From Candidatus Omnitrophota bacterium (GTDB lineage: Bacteria; Omnitrophota; Gorgyraeia; 2-01-FULL-45-10), in NCBI GenBank assembly GCA_018823705.1, contig JAHJHP010000055.1, positions 1 to 32,664 of the forward strand: a stretch of DNA of 32,664 nt, written 5' to 3'. Below, piece after piece: positions 16,917 to 24,901 of this stretch. Under the pieces are notes generated by a model that was not told the DNA's origin, did no database searches, and was given only the letters and a program-made list of their open reading frames with translations. The position numbers and the translations under genes were made by a program. The number at the start of each line of letters is the position of its first letter. The stretch's first letter is position 1.

Positions 16917-18310
16917 GCGAAAATAAGAAGGCCCCGAGCTGGGTGAAGCTGCATGAGTGGTTTGTGGGTAAAGCTGTTACCGGCGACGGCGATATCTCGA
17001 ATCGTGTAGACGCCGACAGGCCCGGGACGGTTGATTTGTCCGTATCTGCGGAACCTGATCAGCTGCAAAAGACGGGTTATCAGGTATTCCTGGAGAATGC
17101 GTCACGCACTATGATAAGGTTTAAGAAGCCCGAGCATCTTATCAAGATGATAGTGAAGACGATAGATGAACAGCTCAAGGTGACCCATACCGCAGTGCTC
17201 TTATATAAAGAGGATAAGAAATCATATATTCTGATAGATTCAAAAGGTTCTTTTGGCTGGAAGATCCCGATAGGGTTCATCAGGCTGCCTGTCGATAATC
17301 CACTGATAAGCGTTTTCAGCGAGAAGCAGAGTTACCTGATATCCGAAACCGGTATCCTGAGGTACGAAGACCTTATAGTATCCCTGAGGAACAGGGAAAT
17401 ACTGGAGAAACAGCCTGATTTTTACGACAGGATCATCTTAATCAAACGGCAGATGGACCTGATAAAGGCCTCCATATGTGTGCCGTGCTATTTCAAGAGA
17501 GACCTTTTAGGGATATTGGTGCTGGGGGAGAAAGCATCGGGCGAGCCTTTTAATCGCGAAGAGATGGGATTCTTCATGACGCTTGCCAATAATGCCGCGA
17601 TGGCTATAGCGAATGCCCAGCTGATCGAGAACCTTCATCAAAAGGTCGAAGAGATCAAAGGGATGTATTTAAAAGAGCATCGCATATTCATACATACCGC
17701 GATAGCTCTGGCCGCCGCTATTGACGCGAGAGATCCCTATACACATGGGCATACCGAGCGCGTTACGAACTATTCACTTGCCATAGCCAAAGAGCTGGCC
17801 GGACTTCCCGAGATAGCCGCTTACAGTGATTTCAGGGAGACGCTGCAGATAGCCGCTCTACTGCACGATATAGGGAAGATCGGGATTCCGGACCGTGTGC
17901 TGAATAAGCAGAGCAGGCTTACACCTGAAGAATATGAGGAGATAAAGAAACATTGCGTCATAGGCTCTACGATACTGAATCCAATCAAAGAGCTGCGGAA
18001 TGTATCCAGAGAGATCCGCGCCCATCAGGAGTGTTACGACGGTTCGGGGTATCCTGACGGACTGAAGGGCTCCGGAATACCTTTGATCGCGAGGATAATC
18101 GGTGTGGCGGACGCATTTGACGCGATTACCACCAACAGATCCTACAGAAAAGGCAGAAGCGCGGAGGAAGCATTGCAGGAGTTAAAGCGTTGTTCAGGGA
18201 CCCAGTTCGATCCGGTTATAGTGGGAGCTTTCCTGCTGGCGTATGAAAAAGGCAATATACTTACGAACGGCAAACGGAAGCGCTCCGAAGATGTAGAGGA
18301 TGGTTCCTAG
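16913..18310 (+). CDS. GAF-HD-GYP domain protein, probable cyclic-di-GMP phosphodiesterase
   Basis: The 465-aa protein has a GAF-like sensory domain (about 60-240) and an HD-GYP domain (about 258-445). The metal-binding His318-Asp319 are in LLHDIGKIGIPD, upstream His residues are in THGHTERV, and the GYP motif is DGSGYPDGLKG (376-386) preceded by HQE. The motifs appear intact, so cyclic-di-GMP hydrolysis is likely though not proven. No transmembrane helix is seen. It overlaps the receiver gene by 4 bp and its stop interlocks with that of the opposing XRE-cupin gene in a CTAG sequence. The cassette reads as HTH regulator, kinase, receiver, phosphodiesterase. Confidence 0.92.
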   Translation: MSENKKAPSWVKLHEWFVGKAVTGDGDISNRVDADRPGTVDLSVSAEPDQLQKTGYQVFLENASRTMIRFKKPEHLIKMIVKTIDEQLKVTHTAVLLYKEDKKSYILIDSKGSFGWKIPIGFIRLPVDNPLISVFSEKQSYLISETGILRYEDLIVSLRNREILEKQPDFYDRIILIKRQMDLIKASICVPCYFKRDLLGILVLGEKASGEPFNREEMGFFMTLANNAAMAIANAQLIENLHQKVEEIKGMYLKEHRIFIHTAIALAAAIDARDPYTHGHTERVTNYSLAIAKELAGLPEIAAYSDFRETLQIAALLHDIGKIGIPDRVLNKQSRLTPEEYEEIKKHCVIGSTILNPIKELRNVSREIRAHQECYDGSGYPDGLKGSGIPLIARIIGVADAFDAITTNRSYRKGRSAEEALQELKRCSGTQFDPVIVGAFLLAYEKGNILTNGKRKRSEDVEDGS

Positions 18311-18858
18311 AGGGCGGGGGGAGAGACGACCGAGATCAGGCGAACTTCCGCCAGGCCGGTGTTTTTAAAATGATGCGGCGCTGATGACTCGAAATAGAGC
18401 GTATCGCCTTTTACCAGCTTGTATTTAATTTCGCCGATATCGGCCTCCAGCTTACCATCCAGAACATATATGAATTTTTCTGTTCCGGCCTTGGTCTGTT
18501 CCGGATGCGTATCTCCGCCCTTTGCGATCTTTATCATTATGGGCACCATCTTTTTATTGAAAGAATTGGCGGCGAGCATCTCCGAAGAAGCCCTCTTATT
18601 ATGGACGAATACCCCTGTCCCGGCTTTCCTGGCCTCGACTTCCACCTTTCCGGAAGAGATCATCAGATCCTTGTAAATATCCGTAAGCGATATATCGAGA
18701 GCTTTACATATGTTAATATGGGATTCCAGGGTACCGGTCATCCTGCCGTTTTCCATGCGACTTAAAGTAGCCAATGCGACACCCGATTTTACGGATAGCT
18801 CAAGAAGCGTCATCTTCTTTTCTTTGCGCAGTTTGTGTATCGCCTCGCCGACATTCAT
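18307..18858 (-). CDS. XRE-family transcriptional regulator with cupin domain
   Basis: The 183-aa protein has an N-terminal XRE helix-turn-helix (about 5-60, MTLLELSVKSGVALATLSRM) and a C-terminal cupin-2 barrel (about 95-180) with GTEKFIYVLDGKLE, GDTLYFESSAPHHF and NTGLAEVRLISV. Such regulators sense small molecules in the barrel and often control amino-acid, polyamine or envelope genes; the ligand is unknown here. The promoter and an AGAGAGGGTG ribosome site lie directly upstream on the minus strand. It converges on the HD-GYP gene with four shared bases (18307-18310). Confidence 0.92.
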   Translation of the reverse strand: MNVGEAIHKLRKEKKMTLLELSVKSGVALATLSRMENGRMTGTLESHINICKALDISLTDIYKDLMISSGKVEVEARKAGTGVFVHNKRASSEMLAANSFNKKMVPIMIKIAKGGDTHPEQTKAGTEKFIYVLDGKLEADIGEIKYKLVKGDTLYFESSAPHHFKNTGLAEVRLISVVSPPAL

Positions 18859-18881
18859 AATTGCACCCTCTCTTTAAGTTA

Positions 18882-18909
18882 AGTGTACCACGATTTTAGC
18901 TTTTGTCAA
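18882..18909 (-). promoter_or_regulatory. Promoter of the XRE-cupin gene
   Basis: Reading the minus strand, TTGACA (18904-18909) is followed by a 16-bp spacer and TACACT (18882-18887) preceded by TGG, an extended -10. The start codon at 18858 lies about 24 bp past the -10, so the leader is short. Confidence 0.68.
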
Positions 18910-18941
18910 TGGCTTGTTGACGTATCTAAAAATCAAACGTG

Positions 18942-18978
18942 AAAAAAAGGACGCGCCTCAATCTGCGCATCCTTTTTT
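18942..18978 (-). terminator. Intrinsic terminator of rpmB
   Basis: On the minus strand the stem GGATGCGC (18965-18972) pairs with GCGCGTCC (18949-18956), with one G-U pair, around an 8-base loop, followed by seven Ts (18942-18948). It sits between rpmB and the XRE-cupin promoter, separating the two minus-strand units. On the plus strand the stem has a C-A mismatch, so it should work mainly for rpmB. Confidence 0.85.
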
Positions 18979-19003
18979 ATTTTGAAATAACCCCATCTTT
19001 ATG

Positions 19004-19240
19004 TTAGAATCGGACTGCTTTCACAACCTTGCCTGCTTTCAGGCATTTGACGCATACGGTTAATCTTTTGGGAGTACCGTTCACTATCGCGCGAACACTC
19101 TTCAGATTGGGAAGAAATCGACGGGCTGTGATGCCGGTTATCTTAAGGCCGACTCCGCCCTTCTTCTTGGACATACCGCGCCGGACGATGGTTCTACCCG
19201 CAACCGGTTTTTTGCCGCATATTTCACATATTTTAGACAT
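19004..19240 (-). CDS. rpmB: 50S ribosomal protein L28
   Basis: The 78-aa product is a zinc-type L28: MSKICEICGKKPVAGR at the start, ITARRFLPNLKSV in the middle and TVCVKCLKAGKVVKAV at the end. Cys5, Cys8, Cys63 and Cys66 form the probable zinc site. The start at 19240 is chosen because GGAG lies 8 bases upstream and it matches the family N-terminus; a longer frame reaching 19342 would run into recG on the other strand. The gene is monocistronic, with its own promoter candidate and terminator, transcribed divergently from recG. Confidence 0.95.
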   Translation of the reverse strand: MSKICEICGKKPVAGRTIVRRGMSKKKGGVGLKITGITARRFLPNLKSVRAIVNGTPKRLTVCVKCLKAGKVVKAVRF

Positions 19241-19261
19241 TATTTTACTCCATTTTGAGTA

Positions 19262-19290
19262 ATGATAACACAGGTGATAGCCAGATGCAA
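19262..19290 (-). promoter_or_regulatory. Candidate promoter of rpmB
   Basis: On the minus strand TTGCAT (19285-19290), a 17-bp spacer and TATCAT (19262-19267) with an extended TGT before the -10. The -35 is poor (3 of 6) and overlaps the recG start codon, so divergent transcription here would interfere sterically with recG initiation. Confidence 0.42.
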
Positions 19291-21405
19291 GAGAATAATG
19301 GTTTAAGTAAGTCTGTACGGTATCTAAAAGGAGTAGGCCCAAAGAGGAGTGGTGATCTCGCCGAGTTGGGTATAAAGACCGTGGAAGACATGATCTACTA
19401 TCTTCCCGCCAGATATGAGGACCGCGCGAAGATCGTAAATATACGGGACCTGAAGATTGGGGAGGCCCAGGCGATAGAGGGCCAGATCATAAGCGTTGCC
19501 AGCCGACGGACCAAGAGCGGCCTTGCGATGTTCCAGGCGGGGATAACGGATAAGACGGGGCTTATTTATGCCGTTTGGTTCAACCAACCATACCTTAAAG
19601 ATTATCTGATAAAATCTAAGGCCGTAGCGTTGTACGGCAAGGTCGACAGGTATGACAGGGTCCAGATCATGAACCCTGAATACGAGATCCTGAAAGAGGG
19701 TGACCCTGAATCGGTCCACATGAAGCGGATAGTGCCGGTATATCCGGCGACCGGCTCGCTCTCAGTGAAGTATCTCCGCGGACTTGCATTTCAGGCGGTA
19801 ATGCAATACACCAGATTACTGGCGGAGCACATTCCCACATACATAATAGCGCGCGAACATCTGGTGGATGTTAAATTTGCCTTTAGAAATATACATTTTC
19901 CCGCGAGTTTTGAGAATCTTGAGAAAGCATACAGGCGGATTGTATTCGAAGAGTTCTTTCTGCTGCAGTTGGCGCTTGCGATGAGAAAATCCGCCGTAAA
20001 AGAGGACTCCGGCCTCAGGCATAGGGCCGGCGGAGAACTCATCGAAGAGCTGAAGAGGGCTCTGCCGTTCAATCTTACCGAGGGCCAGAAGAGGGCTATA
20101 TCCGATATTGAACGGGATATGTCGTCCGGGAGGCCCATGAACAGGCTTTTGGAGGGCGACGTCGGAAGTGGCAAGACGGTCGTAGCCGCTCATTCGCTGG
20201 TCCTGACCGTGCAAAATGGTTTTCAGGGGTGTCTGATGTCGCCGACCGAAGTTTTGGCCAGACAGCATTTCATAGGTTTAAGCGAACTACTTATGCCTCT
20301 AGGTATAAATATCGCGCTTCTGACGGGTGGTATGGATCCCGATACAAAGAACCGTATCCATTCGGATATCAGGGAGGGTAGAGTAAATATAATCGTCGGG
20401 ACGCATGCGATAATACAGGAGGCTGTTGAATTTAAAAGATTAGGGATCGCGATAGTGGATGAGCAGCATAAGTTCGGCGTTGACCAGAGGGTGATACTGC
20501 GCAAAAAAGGAGATAATCCTCATATGCTCGTCATGACCGCGACCCCGATACCGAGGACGTTGGCGCTCACGGTATACGGCGATCTGGATATTTCCGTAAT
20601 AAAGGAGATGCCTAAGGGCAGGCTGCCTATCGTTACATATTGGGTTGAGGAAGATAAAAGGGGCAGGGCTTATGATTTCATAAGAGAGGAAGTTGAGAAA
20701 GGCAGGCAGGCGTATGTGATCTGTCCCAGGATCGATGAATCGCCAGCGCCTGATGCCGGAGAAGGCCTCTACGGTATCAAAACACAAAACGTGACCGAGA
20801 CATTCGAGAGGCTTAAAGAGAAGGTCTTTGCGGGCCATGAAGTAGGGTTATTGCACGGCAAGATGTCTTCAAAAGACAAAGAGAGGATAATGAAGAGTTT
20901 CAAGAAGGGCAAGATAAAAATTCTTGTATCGACTGTTGTCATAGAGGTCGGCATAGATGTGCCCAACGCTACGGTGATGCTTGTCGAGAATGCCGACTTG
21001 TTCGGATTGTCGCAGCTCCATCAGTTGCGCGGTAGGATCGGCCGCGGGGAACATAAGAGCTACTGTATATTACTTGCGGATCCTCGAGGCGAAGAGGCAT
21101 CCGAAAAGCTGAAGGCGATAGAAGGGACTCTTGACGGGTTTCAGATAGCTGAAGCCGATCTCGAGATCCGCGGCCCGGGTGAATTTTTCGGCACGCGCCA
21201 GCACGGACTGCCGGAGATAAGATTTGGCAATATTCTGAAAGACTTCGGGATAATGGAGCTTGCGCGGAGAGAAGCGTTTGATCTTGTAGCGAGAGATCCG
21301 GAATTCAAAGAGGCTCATCACAGGCCGCTTAAAGCCGCGCTGGAGGCCAGGTTCAGAGATATATACGCGCCTGCGGTAGTCAACAGGAATGAGGCCCGAT
21401 TATGA
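19285..21405 (+). CDS. recG: ATP-dependent DNA helicase RecG
   Basis: RecG reverses stalled replication forks and migrates branched DNA. The 706-aa product has the N-terminal wedge/OB region with VRYLKGVGPKR (11-21), Walker A GSGKT (294-298), the DEQH box (392-395), motif III MTATPIPRTL and the C-terminal helicase part with LHQLRGRIGRG and the FGTRQHG segment before the TRG motif. ATG 19285 is preferred because AGGTGAT, complementary to the 16S tail, lies 6 bases before it; an in-frame TTG at 19255 would add ten residues without family support. The stop overlaps rsmD in ATGA. Confidence 0.96.
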   Translation: MQENNGLSKSVRYLKGVGPKRSGDLAELGIKTVEDMIYYLPARYEDRAKIVNIRDLKIGEAQAIEGQIISVASRRTKSGLAMFQAGITDKTGLIYAVWFNQPYLKDYLIKSKAVALYGKVDRYDRVQIMNPEYEILKEGDPESVHMKRIVPVYPATGSLSVKYLRGLAFQAVMQYTRLLAEHIPTYIIAREHLVDVKFAFRNIHFPASFENLEKAYRRIVFEEFFLLQLALAMRKSAVKEDSGLRHRAGGELIEELKRALPFNLTEGQKRAISDIERDMSSGRPMNRLLEGDVGSGKTVVAAHSLVLTVQNGFQGCLMSPTEVLARQHFIGLSELLMPLGINIALLTGGMDPDTKNRIHSDIREGRVNIIVGTHAIIQEAVEFKRLGIAIVDEQHKFGVDQRVILRKKGDNPHMLVMTATPIPRTLALTVYGDLDISVIKEMPKGRLPIVTYWVEEDKRGRAYDFIREEVEKGRQAYVICPRIDESPAPDAGEGLYGIKTQNVTETFERLKEKVFAGHEVGLLHGKMSSKDKERIMKSFKKGKIKILVSTVVIEVGIDVPNATVMLVENADLFGLSQLHQLRGRIGRGEHKSYCILLADPRGEEASEKLKAIEGTLDGFQIAEADLEIRGPGEFFGTRQHGLPEIRFGNILKDFGIMELARREAFDLVARDPEFKEAHHRPLKAALEARFRDIYAPAVVNRNEARL

Positions 21406-21956
21406 GGATAATAGGCGGAGAGTTTAAGTCGAGGGTCATTTCAATGCCGAAGGGAGTCGACATCAGGCCTACGCAGGATAAGGTGCGGGAGGCGCTATTC
21501 AATATCCTGGGTGATATTGCCGGTAGGCGGGTTCTGGAACTATTCGGGGGAAGCGGCGCCGTCGGAATTGAGGCCATATCGAGAGGCGCGCGCCACACGA
21601 CTTTTGTGGATAATAACTTCAGGTGCGTGAATACCATAAAGGCGAACCTGAAGTCTCTCGGGGTAGACGATAAGCTCTACGATATTATGCGCTCGGACGC
21701 CCTCAAAGTCTTTCCGACCTTGGAGGCGAAGGGTGAAAAGTACGATATCATATTTTTCGATCCCCCTTATTATCGGGAGCTGGCCAAAAAGTGCTTGATA
21801 AATGCTGACTCATATGATATATTATCGCCCATTGGTCTGGTCATAGTAGAACACTTTAAGAAAGATATTATTACTACAGGCCTCAAGACCCTCGTATTCG
21901 ATCGGGATAGAAGGTATGGGGATACTGTTATAACTTTTTTTCAGAAGAGTATATGA
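21402..21956 (+). CDS. rsmD: 16S rRNA (guanine(966)-N2)-methyltransferase
   Basis: The 184-aa protein begins MRIIGGEFKSR and has RPTQDKVREALFNIL, the SAM-binding loop ELFGGSGAVGIEAISRGA (46-63) and catalytic DPPY (120-123), all diagnostic of RsmD. It methylates G966 of 16S rRNA during 30S assembly. It overlaps recG and coaD by 4 bp each. The rsmD-coaD pair is very widely conserved in bacteria. Confidence 0.96.
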   Translation: MRIIGGEFKSRVISMPKGVDIRPTQDKVREALFNILGDIAGRRVLELFGGSGAVGIEAISRGARHTTFVDNNFRCVNTIKANLKSLGVDDKLYDIMRSDALKVFPTLEAKGEKYDIIFFDPPYYRELAKKCLINADSYDILSPIGLVIVEHFKKDIITTGLKTLVFDRDRRYGDTVITFFQKSI

Positions 21957-22441
21957 TAAAAGCAAAGATAGCGGTTTACCCGGGAACGTTTGACCCCGTT
22001 ACCTACGGACACATTGACCTCGTAAAACGAGCCTCCAGAATATTCGATAAGGTAATAGTCGCGGTAGCTCATAACAGGCCTAAGGGGACATTCTTCAGTG
22101 TCCGGGAACGCATAGATATGCTTAAGGATGCTGTGAAGGGCATCGAGAATATCGAGATCGACGATTTTGACGGCCTGGTCGTAAATTACGTCAAGAAGCA
22201 GGGTTCCTGTGTGATGATAAGGGGGCTCAGGATGTTGACGGATTTTGAATATGAATTCCAGATGGCGCTTACGAACAGGAAATTTGCCGGCGATATTGAG
22301 ACTATATTCATGATGCCGCACGAACAGTATTCGTATATATCCAGCAAGCTGATAAAAGAAGCGGCGGCGCTCGGCGCGGACCTGACAAGCTTCATCCCGA
22401 AGGCTTGCGCGGTGGCGTTAAAGAAAAAAATAAAAAAATAA
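21953..22441 (+). CDS. coaD: Phosphopantetheine adenylyltransferase
   Basis: CoaD makes dephospho-CoA from 4'-phosphopantetheine and ATP. The 162-aa length is typical. Motifs are YPGTFDPVTYGHIDL (TxGH nucleotidyltransferase motif ending at His20), FSVRERIDML, and YISSKLIKEAA near the C-terminus. The tail is very lysine-rich. It is followed after 10 bp by pta, so CoA synthesis is adjacent to acetyl-CoA/acetyl-phosphate conversion. Confidence 0.97.
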   Translation: MIKAKIAVYPGTFDPVTYGHIDLVKRASRIFDKVIVAVAHNRPKGTFFSVRERIDMLKDAVKGIENIEIDDFDGLVVNYVKKQGSCVMIRGLRMLTDFEYEFQMALTNRKFAGDIETIFMMPHEQYSYISSKLIKEAAALGADLTSFIPKACAVALKKKIKK

Positions 22442-22451
22442 GAGGTGTGTT

Positions 22452-23435
22452 TTGAGTATCATTAACGAGATCAGGTTGAGGGCGGCCAAGAACCCGAGGA
22501 AGATAGTGTTGCCCGAGAGCGATGACCCGAGGACGATGACGGCGCTTGAGTATATACTGGACAAAAAAATAGCGAAGATAATATTGATAGGAAAAGAAGA
22601 ATTAAGGGCGAACGTCAAGTCGAAGAATATGCAGGATCTGGAGATAATAGACCCCTTGAAGTATGAGCATACCGCGGCGATTGTGAACGAATATTATGAG
22701 CTTAGGAAGACCAAGGGGATGACTCTCGAGGAAGCCGATAGGACCGTTAAAGAGGATTGGATAGTTTTTGGCGCGATGCTTGTCAGGCGGGATGCGGCTT
22801 ACGGTTTTGTGGCCGGCGCAAACCACACCACTGCGGACACGGTGCGCGCGGCATTAAGATGCCTTAAGATCGATAAAGAAATAGCCGTCGCCGCGGGTGC
22901 GTTTTTGATGGAAGTGCCCTTCTCGCAATATGGAGAGAAGGGAGCCTTCATATTCGCGGATTGCGGAGTTAATCCCGAGCCGAACGCGAGACAGCTTGCA
23001 GGCATAGGAGTCCTGTCGGCCAGATTGTTTGAGACTCTTGTAGGGAAGACGCCGAGAGTGGCGTTCCTTAGTTATTCATCCAAGGGCAGTGCCGCAGGGC
23101 CGCTTGTGGACAAGACGAAAGAGGTTATCGCCAAAGCGAAAGAGATAGCGCCGCACCTTGCGATCGATGGGGAATTCCAGGTCGACAGCGCGCTCGTTCC
23201 TGAAGTCGCCAGAATAAAATGTCCGGCCAGCGATGTCGCCGGTAGGGCAAACGTATTAATATTTCCGGACCTGAACTCGGGAAATATTTCATACAAACTG
23301 ACTCAGAGGCTTGCAAACGCCAGGGCCGTAGGCCCGCTATTAATAGGACTTACCAAACCATGCAGCGACCTGTCCAGAGGCTGTGACGTCGATGACATCA
23401 TCGACGCCGTTGCCGTAACGGCGGTAAGGTCGTAA
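22452..23435 (+). CDS. pta: Phosphate acetyltransferase
   Basis: Pta interconverts acetyl-CoA and acetyl phosphate. The 327-aa product is the short form with only the catalytic PTA/PTB domain and no DRTGG regulatory region. Family patterns include KIVLPESDDPRTMTALEYIL at the start, FGAMLVRRDAAYGFVAGANH, PEPNARQLAGIG, SYSSKGSAAGPLV and VLIFPDLNSGNISYKLTQRL. Initiation is at TTG 22452, preceded by AGAGGTG; no ATG fits the family N-terminus. Its stop overlaps the ackA ATG by one base (TAATG), so the two enzymes are likely co-translated. Confidence 0.95.
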   Translation: MSIINEIRLRAAKNPRKIVLPESDDPRTMTALEYILDKKIAKIILIGKEELRANVKSKNMQDLEIIDPLKYEHTAAIVNEYYELRKTKGMTLEEADRTVKEDWIVFGAMLVRRDAAYGFVAGANHTTADTVRAALRCLKIDKEIAVAAGAFLMEVPFSQYGEKGAFIFADCGVNPEPNARQLAGIGVLSARLFETLVGKTPRVAFLSYSSKGSAAGPLVDKTKEVIAKAKEIAPHLAIDGEFQVDSALVPEVARIKCPASDVAGRANVLIFPDLNSGNISYKLTQRLANARAVGPLLIGLTKPCSDLSRGCDVDDIIDAVAVTAVRS

Positions 23436-24583
23436 TGATAATCCTGGTTATAAACTGTGGTAGTTCGTCCGTGAAATATCAGCTCTTTAATGTCAGGAAC
23501 CTTAGATGTATTGCCCGTGGCGTGGTGGAGAGGATAGGGAGCCCTCTGGCGAGCCTGAAATATCAGAATAACGGAAAGGTTTTCCATAAGAAGGTCGCAT
23601 GTCTAAACCATTACGCGGCGATAAGCATAATAGTCGACTCTCTTACGGATCCGAAGGAAGGCGTTATAAAGTCCAGAGACCTGATAGGCGGTATAGGGCA
23701 CAGGGTGGTGCATGGCGCTGAGGAATTTAAATGCGCGACCAGGATCACGCCCGGCGTGATCGGATCCATAGAGAGATATAATGAGCTCGCTCCTTTACAT
23801 AATCCTTCCGCTGTTTCGGGGATCAGGGCATGCCTGAAGATATTAAGAGGTGTTCAGCAGGTAGCCGTTTTCGACACGTCATTTCATCAGACGATGCCGT
23901 CCAAAGCTTTTCTATACGGGCTGCCTTTGAGATTCTATAAAAAATACGGTATAAGAAGATACGGTTTTCATGGCACAAGCCATCGGTTCGTAGCCAATCA
24001 GGCCGCAAAGATCCTGAAGCGCCCCATTAAGAACCTGAAGCTTATCACCTGTCATCTCGGGAACGGCTGTAGCATGGCAGCTATTATGAACGGCGATTCC
24101 GTGGATACCACAATGGGTTTCACGCCCCTCGAGGGGCTCGTGATGGGTACGCGCTCGGGAGACCTGGACCCGGCAGTGGTATTTTATCTGATGGAGAATG
24201 AGAATATTTCGCCTGAGCGAATAAGCGATATTCTGAACAAGGAGAGCGGACTTTTGGGGCTGTCGGGCGTGAGCAATGATATGCGCGACATAAAAAAGGC
24301 GGCCAAGGGCGCCGACGTACTGGGTCAGCAATCCAAAACCGCGATAGAGACGTTCATTTACAGGATCGAGAAATATATCGGCGCTTATCTGGCGGCGATG
24401 AACGGGCTCGACGCCGTAATATTCACCGCAGGCATCGGAGAAAATAATCCGTGGATAATGAAACGCGTGAAGAGAGACCTCGGGAAGATAGTGGCGAAAA
24501 AGGTGAAATTTCTCATTATTCCGACCAATGAGGAGCTTTTGATAGCCAGAGATACGTTCAATATAATAAAATCCAGATTTTGA
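23435..24583 (+). CDS. ackA: Acetate kinase
   Basis: AckA transfers phosphate from acetyl phosphate to ADP, giving ATP and acetate. With pta it forms the substrate-level phosphorylation branch of fermentation. The 382-aa protein has NCGSSSVKYQLF at the start, GHRVVHGAEEF, FDTSFHQTMP, YGFHGTSHRFV, HLGNGCSM, GTRSGDLDP and FTAGIGENNP. It is slightly shorter than the usual 395-400 residues but ends normally (EELLIARDT). The last codons and stop lie inside the first of two hairpins that precede rpmF. Confidence 0.96.
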   Translation: MIILVINCGSSSVKYQLFNVRNLRCIARGVVERIGSPLASLKYQNNGKVFHKKVACLNHYAAISIIVDSLTDPKEGVIKSRDLIGGIGHRVVHGAEEFKCATRITPGVIGSIERYNELAPLHNPSAVSGIRACLKILRGVQQVAVFDTSFHQTMPSKAFLYGLPLRFYKKYGIRRYGFHGTSHRFVANQAAKILKRPIKNLKLITCHLGNGCSMAAIMNGDSVDTTMGFTPLEGLVMGTRSGDLDPAVVFYLMENENISPERISDILNKESGLLGLSGVSNDMRDIKKAAKGADVLGQQSKTAIETFIYRIEKYIGAYLAAMNGLDAVIFTAGIGENNPWIMKRVKRDLGKIVAKKVKFLIIPTNEELLIARDTFNIIKSRF

Positions 24584-24649
24584 CAGGGCAAAATCTGGAT
24601 ATGTAAACAGCTCGTAGAAATCCAAAATTTGCCCGGTCAAATTTTGGAT
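24571..24649 (+). promoter_or_regulatory. Two tandem, mirror-related hairpins between ackA and rpmF
   Basis: Hairpin 1 has perfect 11-bp arms 24571-24581 and 24590-24600 around loop GACAGGGC. Hairpin 2 has perfect 11-bp arms 24620-24630 and 24639-24649 around loop GCCCGGTC. The hairpins are close to reverse complements of each other, so the region can alternatively fold as one long hairpin, and the loops are complementary at 7 of 8 positions. Hairpin 1 contains the ackA stop; hairpin 2 ends just before the rpmF ribosome site AAAAGGAG. A role in attenuation, mRNA end formation or translational control is plausible but unproven. Confidence 0.75.
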
Positions 24650-24667
24650 AAAAAGGAGCCATTAGAA

Positions 24668-24868
24668 ATGCCAAATCCAAAACGCAAACATTCGAAAGCC
24701 AGGCGTGATAAGCGCAGGAGCGCGAACAGCAAGATGTACGCCTCCAATCTGTCCGTCTGCTCAAATTGCAGGAAGCCCAGGATGCCGCACAAGGTCTGCC
24801 CTTACTGCGGATACTACAAGGGAAAGCCCGTGCTTGTGATTGAAACGTTGGAAGAGAAACAAAAGTAG
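24668..24868 (+). CDS. rpmF: 50S ribosomal protein L32
   Basis: The 66-aa product is a canonical zinc-ribbon L32: MPNPKRKHSKARRDKRRS, then Cys31/Cys34 (CSNC) and Cys44/Cys47 (CPYC), with YKGKPVL. The ATG at 24668 follows AAAAGGAG by about 9 bases and matches the family start; a longer frame from TTG 24629 would run through hairpin 2 and is rejected. rpmF-plsX adjacency is widely conserved in bacteria and couples a ribosomal protein with phospholipid synthesis. Confidence 0.97.
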   Translation: MPNPKRKHSKARRDKRRSANSKMYASNLSVCSNCRKPRMPHKVCPYCGYYKGKPVLVIETLEEKQK

Positions 24869-24901
24869 ACGAGCCATTTTCATGATCGGAGGTAGGTATC
24901 G

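Noticed and set aside
18022-18072. HQE instead of HHE before the GYP motif as a defect
   Set aside because: HQE is a frequent natural variant of HD-GYP domains, and the other metal ligands and GYP motif are intact.
23912-24640. A 242-codon open frame on the minus strand
   Set aside because: It is antisense to ackA, which has complete catalytic motifs; the translation looks like a shadow frame.
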